Of a DNA stretch of 48,382 bases, positions 34,474 through 44,498 are shown piece by piece. The notes below the pieces were generated by a model. That model did no database searches and had not been told where the DNA came from. It worked only from the letters and a program-made list of their open reading frames with translations. How positions within the stretch are numbered: the first letter of the stretch is position 1; each line of letters opens with the position of its first letter. The translations under genes and the position numbers were made by a program. Origin of the DNA: an uncultured Bacteriovorax sp. (GTDB lineage Bacteria; Bdellovibrionota; Bacteriovoracia; Bacteriovoracales; Bacteriovoracaceae); contig CAMLKK010000023.1 in assembly GCA_946480715.1 (NCBI GenBank), positions 1 to 48,382 of the forward strand, written 5' to 3'.

Positions 34474-35025
34474 TTATTTCCCTAATAGCGATGCAGAAAG
34501 GTTCTCGTCAGCAGGGTTAGTGAACCAAATGTTCAGCAAACTCCGACTAAAGTCGGCATCTCCAATCTTATCGAAGGCCTTTCCTTTAAGATTAAGCACC
34601 ACACCGTCAGTTAAAAAGTTAAGAACCATGCGGTCATTTTTCTTCACGTCAGTAAGGTTAGTGAGCAGTTTATCAAGTGTCGCTTTGTGTTTTTGAGCAC
34701 CAGCTGCACCGTTAGCGTTTTCAAAAGTCTCTGTATAAGTTTTTTTCAAATCTTTTGCATCAACATCACGAACAAAATGCATAACGATTTGTTTTGGATC
34801 AGGTGAATTTAAAAATGCTGAAGACTCTTTAGTTTTTTGTGCGAGATAAAGTCCACCGTAATAAACTTTAATTTTTAAGAATGTTGCTTTTCTAATTCCC
34901 ACGCCGTTAAGCACGAGATCTTTTCCACCAACGTTAACTTTATCTTCAAAAGTAATTCCGTCGACGGTTAAGGCAAATGAATTGAATGAAATTAAGGCGA
35001 GAAGGACGAGGCAAAATTTCTTCAT
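34474..35025 (-). CDS. Exported chalcone-isomerase-like domain protein
   Basis: A 183-residue exported protein: signal peptide MKKFCLVLLALISFNSFA, then a domain of the chalcone-isomerase-like family, recognisable by the run from VDGITFEDKVNVGGKDLVLN through GVGIRKATFLKIKVYYGGLYL and the later VMHFVRDVDAKDLKKTYTE. Bacterial members are periplasmic, bind lipid-like or other hydrophobic ligands, and have no demonstrated isomerase activity. It is transcribed as a single gene between a terminator-like hairpin and typA, 66 bases after the typA stop. The ligand cannot be predicted. Confidence 0.85.
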   Translation of the reverse strand: MKKFCLVLLALISFNSFALTVDGITFEDKVNVGGKDLVLNGVGIRKATFLKIKVYYGGLYLAQKTKESSAFLNSPDPKQIVMHFVRDVDAKDLKKTYTETFENANGAAGAQKHKATLDKLLTNLTDVKKNDRMVLNFLTDGVVLNLKGKAFDKIGDADFSRSLLNIWFTNPADENLSASLLGK

Positions 35026-35043
35026 GATGACTCCTGATTGTTA

Positions 35044-35079
35044 AACAGTTAACGATTAAACTTTTAACCGTTAACTGTT
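35044..35079. terminator. Perfect 11-bp inverted repeat after typA
   Basis: AACAGTTAACG (35044-35054) and CGTTAACTGTT (35069-35079) form a stem just downstream of typA on the minus strand. There is no T-tract, so it may be a weak terminator, an mRNA-stabilising stem, or an operator for the next gene, whose start is 19 bases away. Confidence 0.45.
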
Positions 35080-35091
35080 AACCGTCAAGAA

Positions 35092-36927
35092 TTATCCGTT
35101 TCTGATTACTGAGCGTTTATTACCTTGAAGCTCTTTCTTTCTAATACGAACAGACGTTGGAGTAATTTCTACCCATTCATCGTTATCAATCCAATCCAGT
35201 GCCCATTCAAGAGTTCTGTTAACGATTGGAGGAAGAATAACGTTTTCGTCTTTACCAGCAGTACGAACTGATGAAAGGTGTTTTTCACGAACAGCGTTTA
35301 CAACGATGTCATTTGGACGAGTGTGTTCACCAATGACCATTCCTTCGTAAGTAGGCTCTCCTGGTTTAACAAATTGCTTACCAGTTGCAAGAAGGTTGAA
35401 TAGAGCATATGGAGTCATTTTTCCTGCACGGTCAGAAACGATTGCACCGTTTTGACGACCTAGCATATCTCCAGTGTACGGACGGTATCCGATGAACTCA
35501 GAAGACATAAGTCCTGCACCACGAGTATCTGTGAGGAAGATTCCGCGGTAACCAATAAGACCACGAGAAGGAATTACGAAAACAACACGTGTGCGGTCTT
35601 CTCCCAATGGCATCATGTTTTCCATGATCCCGCGACGCTGAGAAAGTTTCTCAGTGATGGCACCAGTTGCATCGTTTGGAATATCAAGAACGACTTTTTC
35701 GAATGGTTCTAATTTTTCGCCGGCTTCACTTGTTTGGAAAAGAACTTGTGGACGACCAACCATGAATTCGAAACCTTTACGACGAAGTTGTTCGAATACG
35801 ATAGCAAGCTGAAGTTCTCCACGACCTTTCAAAAGGAAAACTTTTGGATCGTCAGTTGGTTCGTATTGAAGAGCAACGTTTGTACGAATTGATTCTTCAA
35901 GAAACTCTTCAAGTTTACGTGAAGTAAGGTATTCACCTTCTTGACCTGATAATGGTGAAGTTGAAACCGAAACTTGAACCCCTACAGTTGGTGGTTCAAC
36001 AGTGATACGTGGAAGTGGTTCAATTTTTGAAGTTGAAACAATCGTGTCACCAATTTTACCAGTATCAATACCAGCAACGATAACGATTTCCCCAGCTCGT
36101 GCTTCCTCTACTTCAATGTTTTTTAGAGCAGAGAATTCCTGGATCGCTGTTACTTTGAAAGATTTATTTTTTCCTGCTTCATCACAAAGAGTGTAGTTAG
36201 CAGCTTTCTTAATAACACCTCTTTGGATACGACCGATAAGAAGTGGTCCAAGGTATGGAGAGTAAGAAAGGTTTGTTACAAGAAGTTGCAGCTCTTCACC
36301 TTGAGAGATTTTTGGTTCTGGATAAAAATCAGAAACCATGAAATCTAGAATAGGATGAACATCTGAACGAGTGACTTTGTAGTCATGAGTTGCCCAACCA
36401 GAACGTGCAGAAGCGTAGATGATAGGAATATCAAGATCGAAGTCTTCGATGTTTAATTGATCGGCCATTTCTAAGAATAAAGATTCAATGTCGTGCTTAA
36501 CTTCTTCGATACGTTGATCGGGTCTGTCGATTTTGTTGATAATAACACCGATTTTGATTCCTCTTTCCATTGCTTTTTGAAGAACGAATCTTGTTTGGGG
36601 AAGTGGACCTTCAGAAGCATCAACAAGAAGTAGAACTCCATCAACCATCATGAGTGAACGTTCAACTTCTCCACCGAAGTCGGCGTGGCCAGGAGTATCG
36701 AGAAGATTAATTTTTGTATCTTTCCAAACGAAGGCACAGTTCTTAGCAGTGATCGTGATCCCGCGTTCTTTTTCAATTTCACCTGAGTCCATAACTCGTT
36801 CAGCGACTTGTTCGCGTTCGTCGAATGTGTTTGATTGCTTAAGTAAGCAGTCAACAAGCGTTGTTTTACCATGGTCAACGTGAGCAACGACGGCAATGTT
36901 TTTCAATTTAGAGTAATTCTTAGACAT
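35092..36927 (-). CDS. typA: Ribosome-associated GTPase TypA/BipA
   Basis: Translational GTPase of 611 residues that binds the ribosome in stress and cold and helps large-subunit assembly. G1 is AHVDHGKTTL at about 15-24, G3 is DTPGHADFGG, G4 is INKIDRP, and the later sequence (SRGLIGYRGIFLTDTRGAG near residue 450; VGEHTRPNDIVVNAVREKHL) is specific for TypA/BipA rather than EF-G or LepA. Length is standard. It is divergent from the ABC-F gene across 95 bases. With the DEAD-box helicase and ABC-F protein, it makes a loose neighbourhood of ribosome-related factors. Confidence 0.97.
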   Translation of the reverse strand: MSKNYSKLKNIAVVAHVDHGKTTLVDCLLKQSNTFDEREQVAERVMDSGEIEKERGITITAKNCAFVWKDTKINLLDTPGHADFGGEVERSLMMVDGVLLLVDASEGPLPQTRFVLQKAMERGIKIGVIINKIDRPDQRIEEVKHDIESLFLEMADQLNIEDFDLDIPIIYASARSGWATHDYKVTRSDVHPILDFMVSDFYPEPKISQGEELQLLVTNLSYSPYLGPLLIGRIQRGVIKKAANYTLCDEAGKNKSFKVTAIQEFSALKNIEVEEARAGEIVIVAGIDTGKIGDTIVSTSKIEPLPRITVEPPTVGVQVSVSTSPLSGQEGEYLTSRKLEEFLEESIRTNVALQYEPTDDPKVFLLKGRGELQLAIVFEQLRRKGFEFMVGRPQVLFQTSEAGEKLEPFEKVVLDIPNDATGAITEKLSQRRGIMENMMPLGEDRTRVVFVIPSRGLIGYRGIFLTDTRGAGLMSSEFIGYRPYTGDMLGRQNGAIVSDRAGKMTPYALFNLLATGKQFVKPGEPTYEGMVIGEHTRPNDIVVNAVREKHLSSVRTAGKDENVILPPIVNRTLEWALDWIDNDEWVEITPTSVRIRKKELQGNKRSVIRNG

Positions 36928-37022
36928 GCGGACAAATCCTTGGTTGGGCTATAAGGCTACTAACAATAATTAATGAATTTCCGGAGAGATTAGCATAAGA
37001 TCCCCTCTATAGCGAGACAACA

Positions 37023-38849
37023 ATGATTCAAGCAAAAAATTTATCGAAGCATTTCGGCGCACAAGATCTATTTGATAATGTCAGTTTTCAGTTAGGCAGC
37101 AGAGAGCGAATAGGCTTAGTTGGAAGAAACGGATCGGGTAAATCGACCCTTTTTAAACTGATTCTAGGGGAGCTGTCTGCGGATGGCGGTGAAATTACTA
37201 TACCTAAAGGCTACAAACTAGGTGCTTTAGAACAGCATATTCACTTTACCAAGAAAACAGTTTTGGAAGAATGCGTTCAAGTACTCGATCCGGAAGATTA
37301 CCGTGAACATGAGGCACCTAAAATTCTTTTTGGTCTGGGATTCAGTGAAACGGATTTAGAGAAAGACCCGAAAAGCTTTTCAGGTGGTTATCAGATCAGA
37401 ATCAATCTTGCGAAATTGCTTTTGCAATCGCCTGATTTGCTTTTACTGGATGAGCCTACCAACTATCTCGACATCGTTTCAGTTCGTTGGTTGAAAAATT
37501 TCTTGAAGAATTTTCCAGGTGAGATCATGTTGATCACCCACGATCGCGAGTTCATGGATGATGTTGTGACTCACACGATGGGGTTGCATCGCAAACAACT
37601 CAAAAAAATAAAAGGTGATACGGCAAAATTTTACGAACAGATTCTTCAAGATGAAGAGATGTACGAAAAAACACGCGAGAATTTAGATAAAAAACGCAAA
37701 GAGATGGAAGCTTTCATTGAGCGATTTAAAGCGAAAGCTTCAAAAGCTGCACAAGCGCAATCTCGTGTAAAAGCTTTGCAAAAAATGGATTCGATGGAGA
37801 AACTTTCTGACGTTGAAAGTTTAGGATTCAAGTTTCGTTTTGTTGAGTGTCCGGGAAAACAAATTGCAGAAGTAAAAAGTTTAACATTTCACTACCAAGG
37901 AAAAGAGAATGATGTTCTTTTTCATAACGTAAGTTTTCCGATCAATCGCGAAGATCGCATCGGCATCATTGGTAAAAACGGAAAAGGGAAATCGACACTG
38001 CTTAATTGTATAGGAGGAATTCTTGATCCTGTTAAAGGAAAAGTGAGCTTTCATCCGGCCGCACGTATTGGGCATTTTGGTCAGACAAATATCAATCGTC
38101 TGAATATGGAAAACACAATTGCGGAAGAAATTCAAGAAGAGAATACTGATCTCACGATTTCTGGCGTTCGCAATATTTGTGGAACGATGATGTTTGAAGG
38201 AGATCTCGCTAAGAAAAAAATTAAAGTACTTTCCGGTGGAGAGCGTGCTCGAGTTTTATTGGGGAAAATATTGGCGAAACCTGCTAATCTTCTTTTACTA
38301 GACGAGCCTACCAATCACTTGGATATGGAATCGATTGAATCGTTAACAGAAGAAATCGGAAATTTTCCAGGTGCTGTGGTGATCGTTACACACAGTGAAA
38401 TTATGCTTCGTAATCTCGCTACGAAATTAGTTATTTTCCATAATGGAAATGCAGAGTTTTTCAACGGTACTTACGATGATTTCTTGGAAAAAATCGGATG
38501 GGAAAGTGAAGAAGTTAAAGGGAAGCCTCGAAGAAAATTAAGTGAAGCAGAGATTAAACAACGTCGAGCAGAACTTACTTTGGAGCGCTCGAAACAAACT
38601 AAACCTCTTCGCGAAGAAATAGAAAAACTTGAAGCAGAAATTACAAAAAATGAAGATTTACTCAAACGTATAAACTCGGAATTGGAAAAAGCTACAGTGA
38701 CCAATGACACTTCAAAGATCACTGACTATGCTCATGCTGTTGGTAAGCTTAATCATTTGATCGATGAGCTTTTCGAAAAGCTTAGTCTTGCGAATGAACA
38801 ACTAGATTTTATCAACACAAAATATGAAAAGGAGCTTAATAGCCTGTGA
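37023..38849 (+). CDS. ABC-F family ATPase (YheS/Uup-like)
   Basis: Cytoplasmic ribosome-binding ATPase with two ABC domains and no membrane part; 608 residues. Domain 1 has GRNGSGKST near 35-43, FSGGYQIRI and LLLLDEPTNYLD. The linker between domains (FIERFKAKASKAAQAQSRVK) is the arginine/alanine-rich P-site motif of ABC-F proteins. Domain 2 has GKNGKGKST, LSGGERARV and LLLLDEPTNHLD. The C-terminus from about residue 510 is a coiled coil, as in YheS and Uup. Members resolve stalled ribosomes or, in some cases, give resistance to ribosome-targeting antibiotics; no such specificity is evident. It overlaps the next gene by four bases (GTGA). Confidence 0.92.
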   Translation: MIQAKNLSKHFGAQDLFDNVSFQLGSRERIGLVGRNGSGKSTLFKLILGELSADGGEITIPKGYKLGALEQHIHFTKKTVLEECVQVLDPEDYREHEAPKILFGLGFSETDLEKDPKSFSGGYQIRINLAKLLLQSPDLLLLDEPTNYLDIVSVRWLKNFLKNFPGEIMLITHDREFMDDVVTHTMGLHRKQLKKIKGDTAKFYEQILQDEEMYEKTRENLDKKRKEMEAFIERFKAKASKAAQAQSRVKALQKMDSMEKLSDVESLGFKFRFVECPGKQIAEVKSLTFHYQGKENDVLFHNVSFPINREDRIGIIGKNGKGKSTLLNCIGGILDPVKGKVSFHPAARIGHFGQTNINRLNMENTIAEEIQEENTDLTISGVRNICGTMMFEGDLAKKKIKVLSGGERARVLLGKILAKPANLLLLDEPTNHLDMESIESLTEEIGNFPGAVVIVTHSEIMLRNLATKLVIFHNGNAEFFNGTYDDFLEKIGWESEEVKGKPRRKLSEAEIKQRRAELTLERSKQTKPLREEIEKLEAEITKNEDLLKRINSELEKATVTNDTSKITDYAHAVGKLNHLIDELFEKLSLANEQLDFINTKYEKELNSL

Positions 38850-39274
38850 AATTTCTAATCGTTATTTTTGCAATATGTGCGGCCCAAATGACTTTGGCCG
38901 AATGCAAAGGCGATTTGAAGATGAACGTCATGGGACTGAAGAGCTCATCCGGTCAAGTTAAGTTTGATTTGGATGACAGCGCAGACACTTTTAAACCACA
39001 AAAAAATGGCAAAAAATCGTTCATCCAGGGGAAAGCTCCTGTTTCAGAAAATAAGGCTTTTTTTATTTTTAAAAATGTCCCGTGTGGAGACTATGCAATT
39101 AAGCTCTATCACGATGAAAATTCGAACGAAGATTTGGATGCTAACTTTTTAAAAGTACCGAAGGAAGATTACACTTTTTCTAACTGCCCAGGATGTCTTG
39201 TTCCTCCTTCCTGGGAAAAAGCTAAATTTAGGTTCGATCAAGAAACACCTGAAATCACCATCACCGTAAAGTAA
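38846..39274 (+). CDS. DUF2141 family exported protein
   Basis: A 142-residue exported protein. The start is GTG at 38846, overlapping the ABC-F stop codon. Signal peptide MKFLIVIFAICAAQMTLA. The mature part matches the DUF2141 pattern: an all-beta domain with the conserved run YAIKLYHDENSNEDLDANFL near residues 88-107, then PKEDYTFSN. Cys residues (at about 20, 85, 119 and 122) may form disulfides. Function is unknown across the family. The overlap with an ABC-F gene looks like chance coupling rather than functional linkage. Confidence 0.82.
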   Translation: MKFLIVIFAICAAQMTLAECKGDLKMNVMGLKSSSGQVKFDLDDSADTFKPQKNGKKSFIQGKAPVSENKAFFIFKNVPCGDYAIKLYHDENSNEDLDANFLKVPKEDYTFSNCPGCLVPPSWEKAKFRFDQETPEITITVK

Positions 39275-39369
39275 GGCTCCCGACGCCCGCACTCCGATAC
39301 TGTGTTACCATAAATAAATTCCGGTAAATGTCCGATAATACTTTGATTTATCAACCTTGGGGTAAAGCA

Positions 39370-42300
39370 ATGGCGGCTCGGATTTCAACTCTCATGCTGA
39401 TGATCTTTTTTCTCGCTGCTTGTTCAGCGAAGAAAGAAAAAATTCCGGTGAAGCTTAAACTTTTTCAAAGCAATATGATTGCTGCTTTAAATTTAAGCGG
39501 AGGAATTGTTGTTGTTGGTAAAGGCGAAACCGAAGCCGATCAATTTCGTTTTGCTATTGCAGATGCAGATCAAAATATCACGCTCGATTTAAAAAAAGGG
39601 AAGTGGGAATTCATCGCAGTTGGATGGGCTGGTACAAGTGGTCCATTCACTGGTGATAATAAATGTGCTTACTCCGGTGTCGTTGATTTAAAAGATGCTG
39701 AAGCAACTGTGAATTTAAGTTTGACCTTGGCCAATTGTCTTAAGCCATTCGCGAGTAATGTTTTTGCTGATACTTCTGCACAAAGAGCTGATGGTAAATT
39801 TTTTAAAGTTAAACCAGTTGTTTGTTACAACTCTGTTTTAAATCCAGCAAATTGTCCGTCAGGAATTAATTTATCCCAATTCGTGTCATACAAAACAGTA
39901 ATAAAATCGCACTTAGGTGGGGTAGCGAATACAGTTTTGCCGTCGATGTCTTCTGCTTGTCATCTTCTCTCATCAAGTGCTGCTCAATCATTGCCGGTTT
40001 TTCCAGCGACTCAGTCATTCGATTTGGGAGTTGAGCTGCAATTTTTTACTAGCACAAGTTGTACAGGAACAGCTAAGAAATTTGATTTTGCCAAAGGGTT
40101 CATGGCGCCAACTTTAACAAATGATCTCACTGCTTATTCTGCAGACTCGACGACTGAACAATTTAAACTTTTCATTAATCCGGGTGCAGGCACAACTTTT
40201 GTCAGCAATGTGAAAATTAATAACAATGCTGTTGGAACAACTTCTTCATCAGTATCAGTAAGTTTTGATCCACTTCCGTCTGCGGCTGTCGATATCTGTC
40301 TGAGCGAAATCAATAACGGTGCCGCTTGTTCTCCGTGGATTAATTCAACATCTTCACCTCAGACTTACAGTGTTGGTGCAGGTGATGGCAGCAAAAGCAT
40401 CTACCTGTTTGCCCGCACGGCAGATTCACATGTTTTTAGCATCGGACAGGATTCAATACTTCTCGATACAAGTCCTCCAGTCGCTGGACCTGCTCCAACT
40501 TATAACACCGCTTACTCTAGCGGATCAGTGAATTTGAATTGGTCTTTCTCTGATGTGAGTGCTCTTCAATACGATTTAAAAATTTGTCCAGACATTAGTT
40601 GTTCAACATCATGTACGACAGAGGGAACAAATCTTACTTCACCAAATTTAAATTGGACTTTGAGTGGAGCCGATGGATCTAAATTCGTTTGCGTGAGAGC
40701 GACAGATGCTCTCGGACAATCTTCAGCTTATTTTAACTTAGGCTCATTCAATTATGATTCGGTCGCTCCGTCTCCAGGTGTTTTATCAATTAACTCCAAT
40801 GCGACTTATTCAACGTCACTGACAGTAAGCTACTCGTCTTCGGCCGCGGGCGCAGACTTTATTTGCCTTAATGAAACAAACTCAAGCGCAAGTTGTTCAT
40901 GGAATGCATATTCAGCTAGCGGTCCCTACACATTTAGTGCCGGTGAAGGAATAAGAACGCTCCATGCTTTTTTCAAGGATCAGGCCGGAAATATTTCGCA
41001 AGCTAATTCATCTATCACAATCGATACGTCCGTACCCACTCCTCCAGGAGTCGCTACGCTGAATGCATATTACTCTGTTGCTCCTTTTGCCGCCAATTGG
41101 GGAGATTCGTCAGACGCGCACCTTTCACACTATCAAGTTAAAGTATGTGCAAGTAGTGCTTGTTCTATTTCGTGCGGAACTCCGACATCAACTGTAGGAA
41201 CAGTTGCATCTGAAAGTATTCAAACAACTCACGGAATTCAAGAAGGAACAAATTATCTCTGTATAAATGCAGTCGATCTTGCTGGACATAATTCTGGATA
41301 CACTTCAGTCGGATCTTTTACATTCGATTCGGTACCTCCTGTTGCTGGAACAATCTTATTAAACAATGGTGATGACTATACTAATAATCCTACAGTAACC
41401 TGGCAGGCCAGCGGTCATACCGGAAGTCCAACACATATGTGTATTCGAGGAACGAATAGTTCAACCGGTTGTACATGGAACGCTGTGAGCTCGTCAGGAC
41501 CCTATACTTTGAGTGCAGGGGAAGGAGTAAAATATACTTATCTTTTTTATAAAGATGCAGCAGGAAATATCAGTGCATCAGTAAACGATTCTATAACTCT
41601 TGATCAAACAGCACCGATTGCCATTTCTTTCACTTCTCCTAACGGGGTGACGGAGTTGGAAGATAATAAAGTAGACATAGCCATCTCGGGTGGGACTGAT
41701 GGTGGTTTTCCTGTCACCTACACTTATAAATTATGTAACAATGCAAGTTGTAGTGTAACGACTCACACTTCACAAAATTCATCATCACAAACAATCACTC
41801 TAAGTAAACCGAGTACGTGGGCCGTGAACGAAGTGAATTATGTTCAAGTGGTGTCAACAGATCGTGCCGGAAATACTGTCTCTGCAAGTTCAGGAAATAT
41901 TACACGTAAAATTAAAAAGCGTGTGAAAGATATTTCAGTGGGGTTAACGCATTCTTGTGTTGTCGTATCTACCGGCGAAGTTAAATGCTGGGGACAGAAT
42001 AATTATGGTCAGCTTGGTATTGGTAACACGACTAATATAGGAACAGGCCCAATGCAAATGGGTGATTATCTCGCTTCCGTTGCAGGTCTTCCTCCAGTGA
42101 AGAAAGTTTCTGCCGGACAATATTATACATGTGCACTTACGATAGATGGGTTGGTTTATTGTTGGGGGGAAGGAACATTTGGAAAATTGGGACAAGAAAA
42201 TCTCTCCCAACAAGTTTTACCTCAACTAGTGGACATAGGAGCAGGAGTTAAAGCGATCGACATTTCTGCAAAATATAATCATACATGTGTGATTACATCT

Positions 42301-44370
42301 GCTGGAGATGTAAAATGCTGGGGAGTAAATACTAGTGGTCAATTAGGTATTGGCAGTACGGCGGCTGTAGGTGATGGTGCTGGTGAAATGGGCAGTGGAT
42401 TGCAAAGTGTGAATTTGGATCCAGCTTACAAGGCCATCAAAGTTTCAGTAGGTGGATCAAGTACATGTGCACTTCTTAGTAACCGTACTATAAAATGTTG
42501 GGGATACTATGCTCATCTGGGACAAAGTATGTCATCGGGTACCGTCGGTACAACTTCTTCGACTGAAGTTAATAGCTTAACTCCAATTAATTTTGGAACA
42601 GATCATGCGATAGATATCCAAAGTGGTGTTGATTTTCATTGTGCTCTATTTGCCAACGGAAAGATCAAGTGTTGGGGCGCTAACGATAAAGGACAGCTTG
42701 GAGTAGGTGTATCGAATGCAAATCTTTATGGAACTTTAAGCACTCCTCTGCCTGCTTCTTACGTTAATTTAGGATCTCAATTAGCTACCAAAATTATCGC
42801 AGGCGAAAAATCAATGTGCGCAATTTTGGATAACGGTTTAACGAAATGCTGGGGTGAAAATACTTCAGGAATTATCGGACAAGGAACTACAATAACGAAT
42901 TTTCCTGATCCAACAACAGTTATTAATTTAAATTTGGGTACGAATCAGTTCGCAAGAGAACTCGCACTTTCAAAAGATTCCGGCTGTGCCATATTGGATA
43001 ACGGACAAGTCAAATGCTGGGGGCTTTCTACCAAGATGGGAATGGGATCGTCTGGTTCAGGAGGTTTATTCAACTATGGTGATGACAATTTTGAAATGGG
43101 AGATTCACTACCAATTGTTGATTTCGGTTATGCTAACAAAATTGATGTAATGAAAATCACCTCGGGTTCTGAACATGCTTGTGCGCTTTTATATAATGGC
43201 AAAATGAAATGTTGGGGATCAAATGCATACGGACAAATTGGTGGAAATATGTTGGGAGGAGATAAAGGTCACCTTCCAAGTGATATGGGTGACAATTTAA
43301 AATATCTCGATCTTGGAAAATCGATAAGAGATATCGAAGGAAGTGGTTGGGGCGTCTACCACACATGTGCTCTCTTAGTTGATGGAGATTTAAAATGTTT
43401 TGGAAGAAACCATAGTGGGCAATTAGGTATCAGCAGTATTATAAGTCCTAATGATGCTATCGGAGACCAGACAGGCGAAGTTTCACCATCTCTTCCAGCG
43501 GTGAATTTTTCAGGTCGAAAAGTTAAAGCAGTGGCCACGGGGACAATGCACACATGTGCACTAACATCTGATGGGAAAATCTTCTGCTTTGGTGAAAACA
43601 GTGATTCGCAATTAGGAACTGATGACAACTTTGATCTGCTTCAGCCTGGTAGTGAAGCTGTCTTGGATTTAGCAGTACAAATTACCGTTGGATCACAACA
43701 CTCATGTGCGATTTTGCAAAATGGTCAGGCAAAATGTTGGGGTGGAAACTTGCAGGGACAACTTGGTCTCAATTCAATCACATTACATGGAAACGGAGAT
43801 ATGGCATCGTTGCCTGCTGTAGATCTTGGGACTATTGAACGTCCAATAAAAATCGCCGCAGGTAATACTTCAACATGTGCACTTCTTCAAAACCGAAACG
43901 TCAAATGCTGGGGACGCAATGATTTCGGTCAAGTTGGTATAAATGGATCCAACCCTACTTATGGTAGTGGTTCTCCAACACTCCAATCGCAATCGATCGT
44001 TTATTTTGAGAGTACGGCTGCCGCTTCTCTGGCCACAGATATAGTCATGGGCGGAGATGTTGCCTGCGCACTAAAGGCCGACGGACTCATGAAATGCTGG
44101 GGAAAAAACAGCGAAGGGCAAGTTGGACAAAATAGTAACCAACCTCTTTTTGGCGACGGTTCTTACCCTATAACCGGACTTGGCAACATATTCGCGGCCC
44201 CAAATTTTACGGAGAAAATTACAGCGGGAGAAAACGTCTGCCGTATTAGTAGCGGGGGACGACCTCTTTGCTGGGGAAGCAATAGTGCTGGACAAGTTGG
44301 ACAAGGCACAAATGATATTGAGTTTGGTACGGCCGTGGTTGGGGTGCCTCTGGCCCCTATAGAGCTTTAA
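39370..44370 (+). CDS. Giant lipoprotein with Ig/FN3-like domains and 14 RCC1-type repeats
   Basis: A 1666-residue surface lipoprotein. ATG 39370 is preferred to the ATG at 39328 because it gives a compact signal (AARISTLMLMIFFLAAC) with lipobox LAAC. Residues of about 20-275 are a unique beta-rich region. Next come several Ig- or FN3-like units of about 90 residues, each with internal Cys and the motif GPYTxSAGEG or YDLKICPDxSC. From about residue 855 to the end there are 14 RCC1-like units, each with a core C-A-hydrophobic-x4-G-x-hydrophobic-x-C-W-G followed by N-x3-GQLG. Fourteen is twice the seven blades of an RCC1 propeller. Paired Cys in nearly every unit (8-9 residues apart) suggest disulfides, fitting an exposed location. 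Partner unknown; binding of other cells or polymers is an inference. Confidence 0.85.
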   Translation: MAARISTLMLMIFFLAACSAKKEKIPVKLKLFQSNMIAALNLSGGIVVVGKGETEADQFRFAIADADQNITLDLKKGKWEFIAVGWAGTSGPFTGDNKCAYSGVVDLKDAEATVNLSLTLANCLKPFASNVFADTSAQRADGKFFKVKPVVCYNSVLNPANCPSGINLSQFVSYKTVIKSHLGGVANTVLPSMSSACHLLSSSAAQSLPVFPATQSFDLGVELQFFTSTSCTGTAKKFDFAKGFMAPTLTNDLTAYSADSTTEQFKLFINPGAGTTFVSNVKINNNAVGTTSSSVSVSFDPLPSAAVDICLSEINNGAACSPWINSTSSPQTYSVGAGDGSKSIYLFARTADSHVFSIGQDSILLDTSPPVAGPAPTYNTAYSSGSVNLNWSFSDVSALQYDLKICPDISCSTSCTTEGTNLTSPNLNWTLSGADGSKFVCVRATDALGQSSAYFNLGSFNYDSVAPSPGVLSINSNATYSTSLTVSYSSSAAGADFICLNETNSSASCSWNAYSASGPYTFSAGEGIRTLHAFFKDQAGNISQANSSITIDTSVPTPPGVATLNAYYSVAPFAANWGDSSDAHLSHYQVKVCASSACSISCGTPTSTVGTVASESIQTTHGIQEGTNYLCINAVDLAGHNSGYTSVGSFTFDSVPPVAGTILLNNGDDYTNNPTVTWQASGHTGSPTHMCIRGTNSSTGCTWNAVSSSGPYTLSAGEGVKYTYLFYKDAAGNISASVNDSITLDQTAPIAISFTSPNGVTELEDNKVDIAISGGTDGGFPVTYTYKLCNNASCSVTTHTSQNSSSQTITLSKPSTWAVNEVNYVQVVSTDRAGNTVSASSGNITRKIKKRVKDISVGLTHSCVVVSTGEVKCWGQNNYGQLGIGNTTNIGTGPMQMGDYLASVAGLPPVKKVSAGQYYTCALTIDGLVYCWGEGTFGKLGQENLSQQVLPQLVDIGAGVKAIDISAKYNHTCVITSAGDVKCWGVNTSGQLGIGSTAAVGDGAGEMGSGLQSVNLDPAYKAIKVSVGGSSTCALLSNRTIKCWGYYAHLGQSMSSGTVGTTSSTEVNSLTPINFGTDHAIDIQSGVDFHCALFANGKIKCWGANDKGQLGVGVSNANLYGTLSTPLPASYVNLGSQLATKIIAGEKSMCAILDNGLTKCWGENTSGIIGQGTTITNFPDPTTVINLNLGTNQFARELALSKDSGCAILDNGQVKCWGLSTKMGMGSSGSGGLFNYGDDNFEMGDSLPIVDFGYANKIDVMKITSGSEHACALLYNGKMKCWGSNAYGQIGGNMLGGDKGHLPSDMGDNLKYLDLGKSIRDIEGSGWGVYHTCALLVDGDLKCFGRNHSGQLGISSIISPNDAIGDQTGEVSPSLPAVNFSGRKVKAVATGTMHTCALTSDGKIFCFGENSDSQLGTDDNFDLLQPGSEAVLDLAVQITVGSQHSCAILQNGQAKCWGGNLQGQLGLNSITLHGNGDMASLPAVDLGTIERPIKIAAGNTSTCALLQNRNVKCWGRNDFGQVGINGSNPTYGSGSPTLQSQSIVYFESTAAASLATDIVMGGDVACALKADGLMKCWGKNSEGQVGQNSNQPLFGDGSYPITGLGNIFAAPNFTEKITAGENVCRISSGGRPLCWGSNSAGQVGQGTNDIEFGTAVVGVPLAPIEL

Positions 44371-44498
44371 TATCATGACTAGTATGTCGCTGCGAGTTGT
44401 TTAACTATTATAGATGATTCCTATTAGGTTGAATTCTGCCTTGGCGGGTGTTATTTTTAGCTGCCATTTCAAGTCGAATTCTCTAAGGAAAATCATCT

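Noticed and set aside
39328..39369. Start of the RCC1 lipoprotein at 39328
   Set aside because: The extra 14 residues would precede an otherwise compact lipoprotein signal; ATG 39370 gives a standard one.
41940..44330. Tandem DNA repeats or CRISPR-like array in the RCC1 gene
   Set aside because: The periodic similarity is protein-level (CWG repeats) with variable spacing and diverged bases; it is coding sequence, not a CRISPR.
44371..44498. Promoter of the phosphonate cluster
   Set aside because: TATTAT and similar AT boxes occur, but no matching -35 at a proper distance and no GG-N10-GC pair; not strong enough to list.
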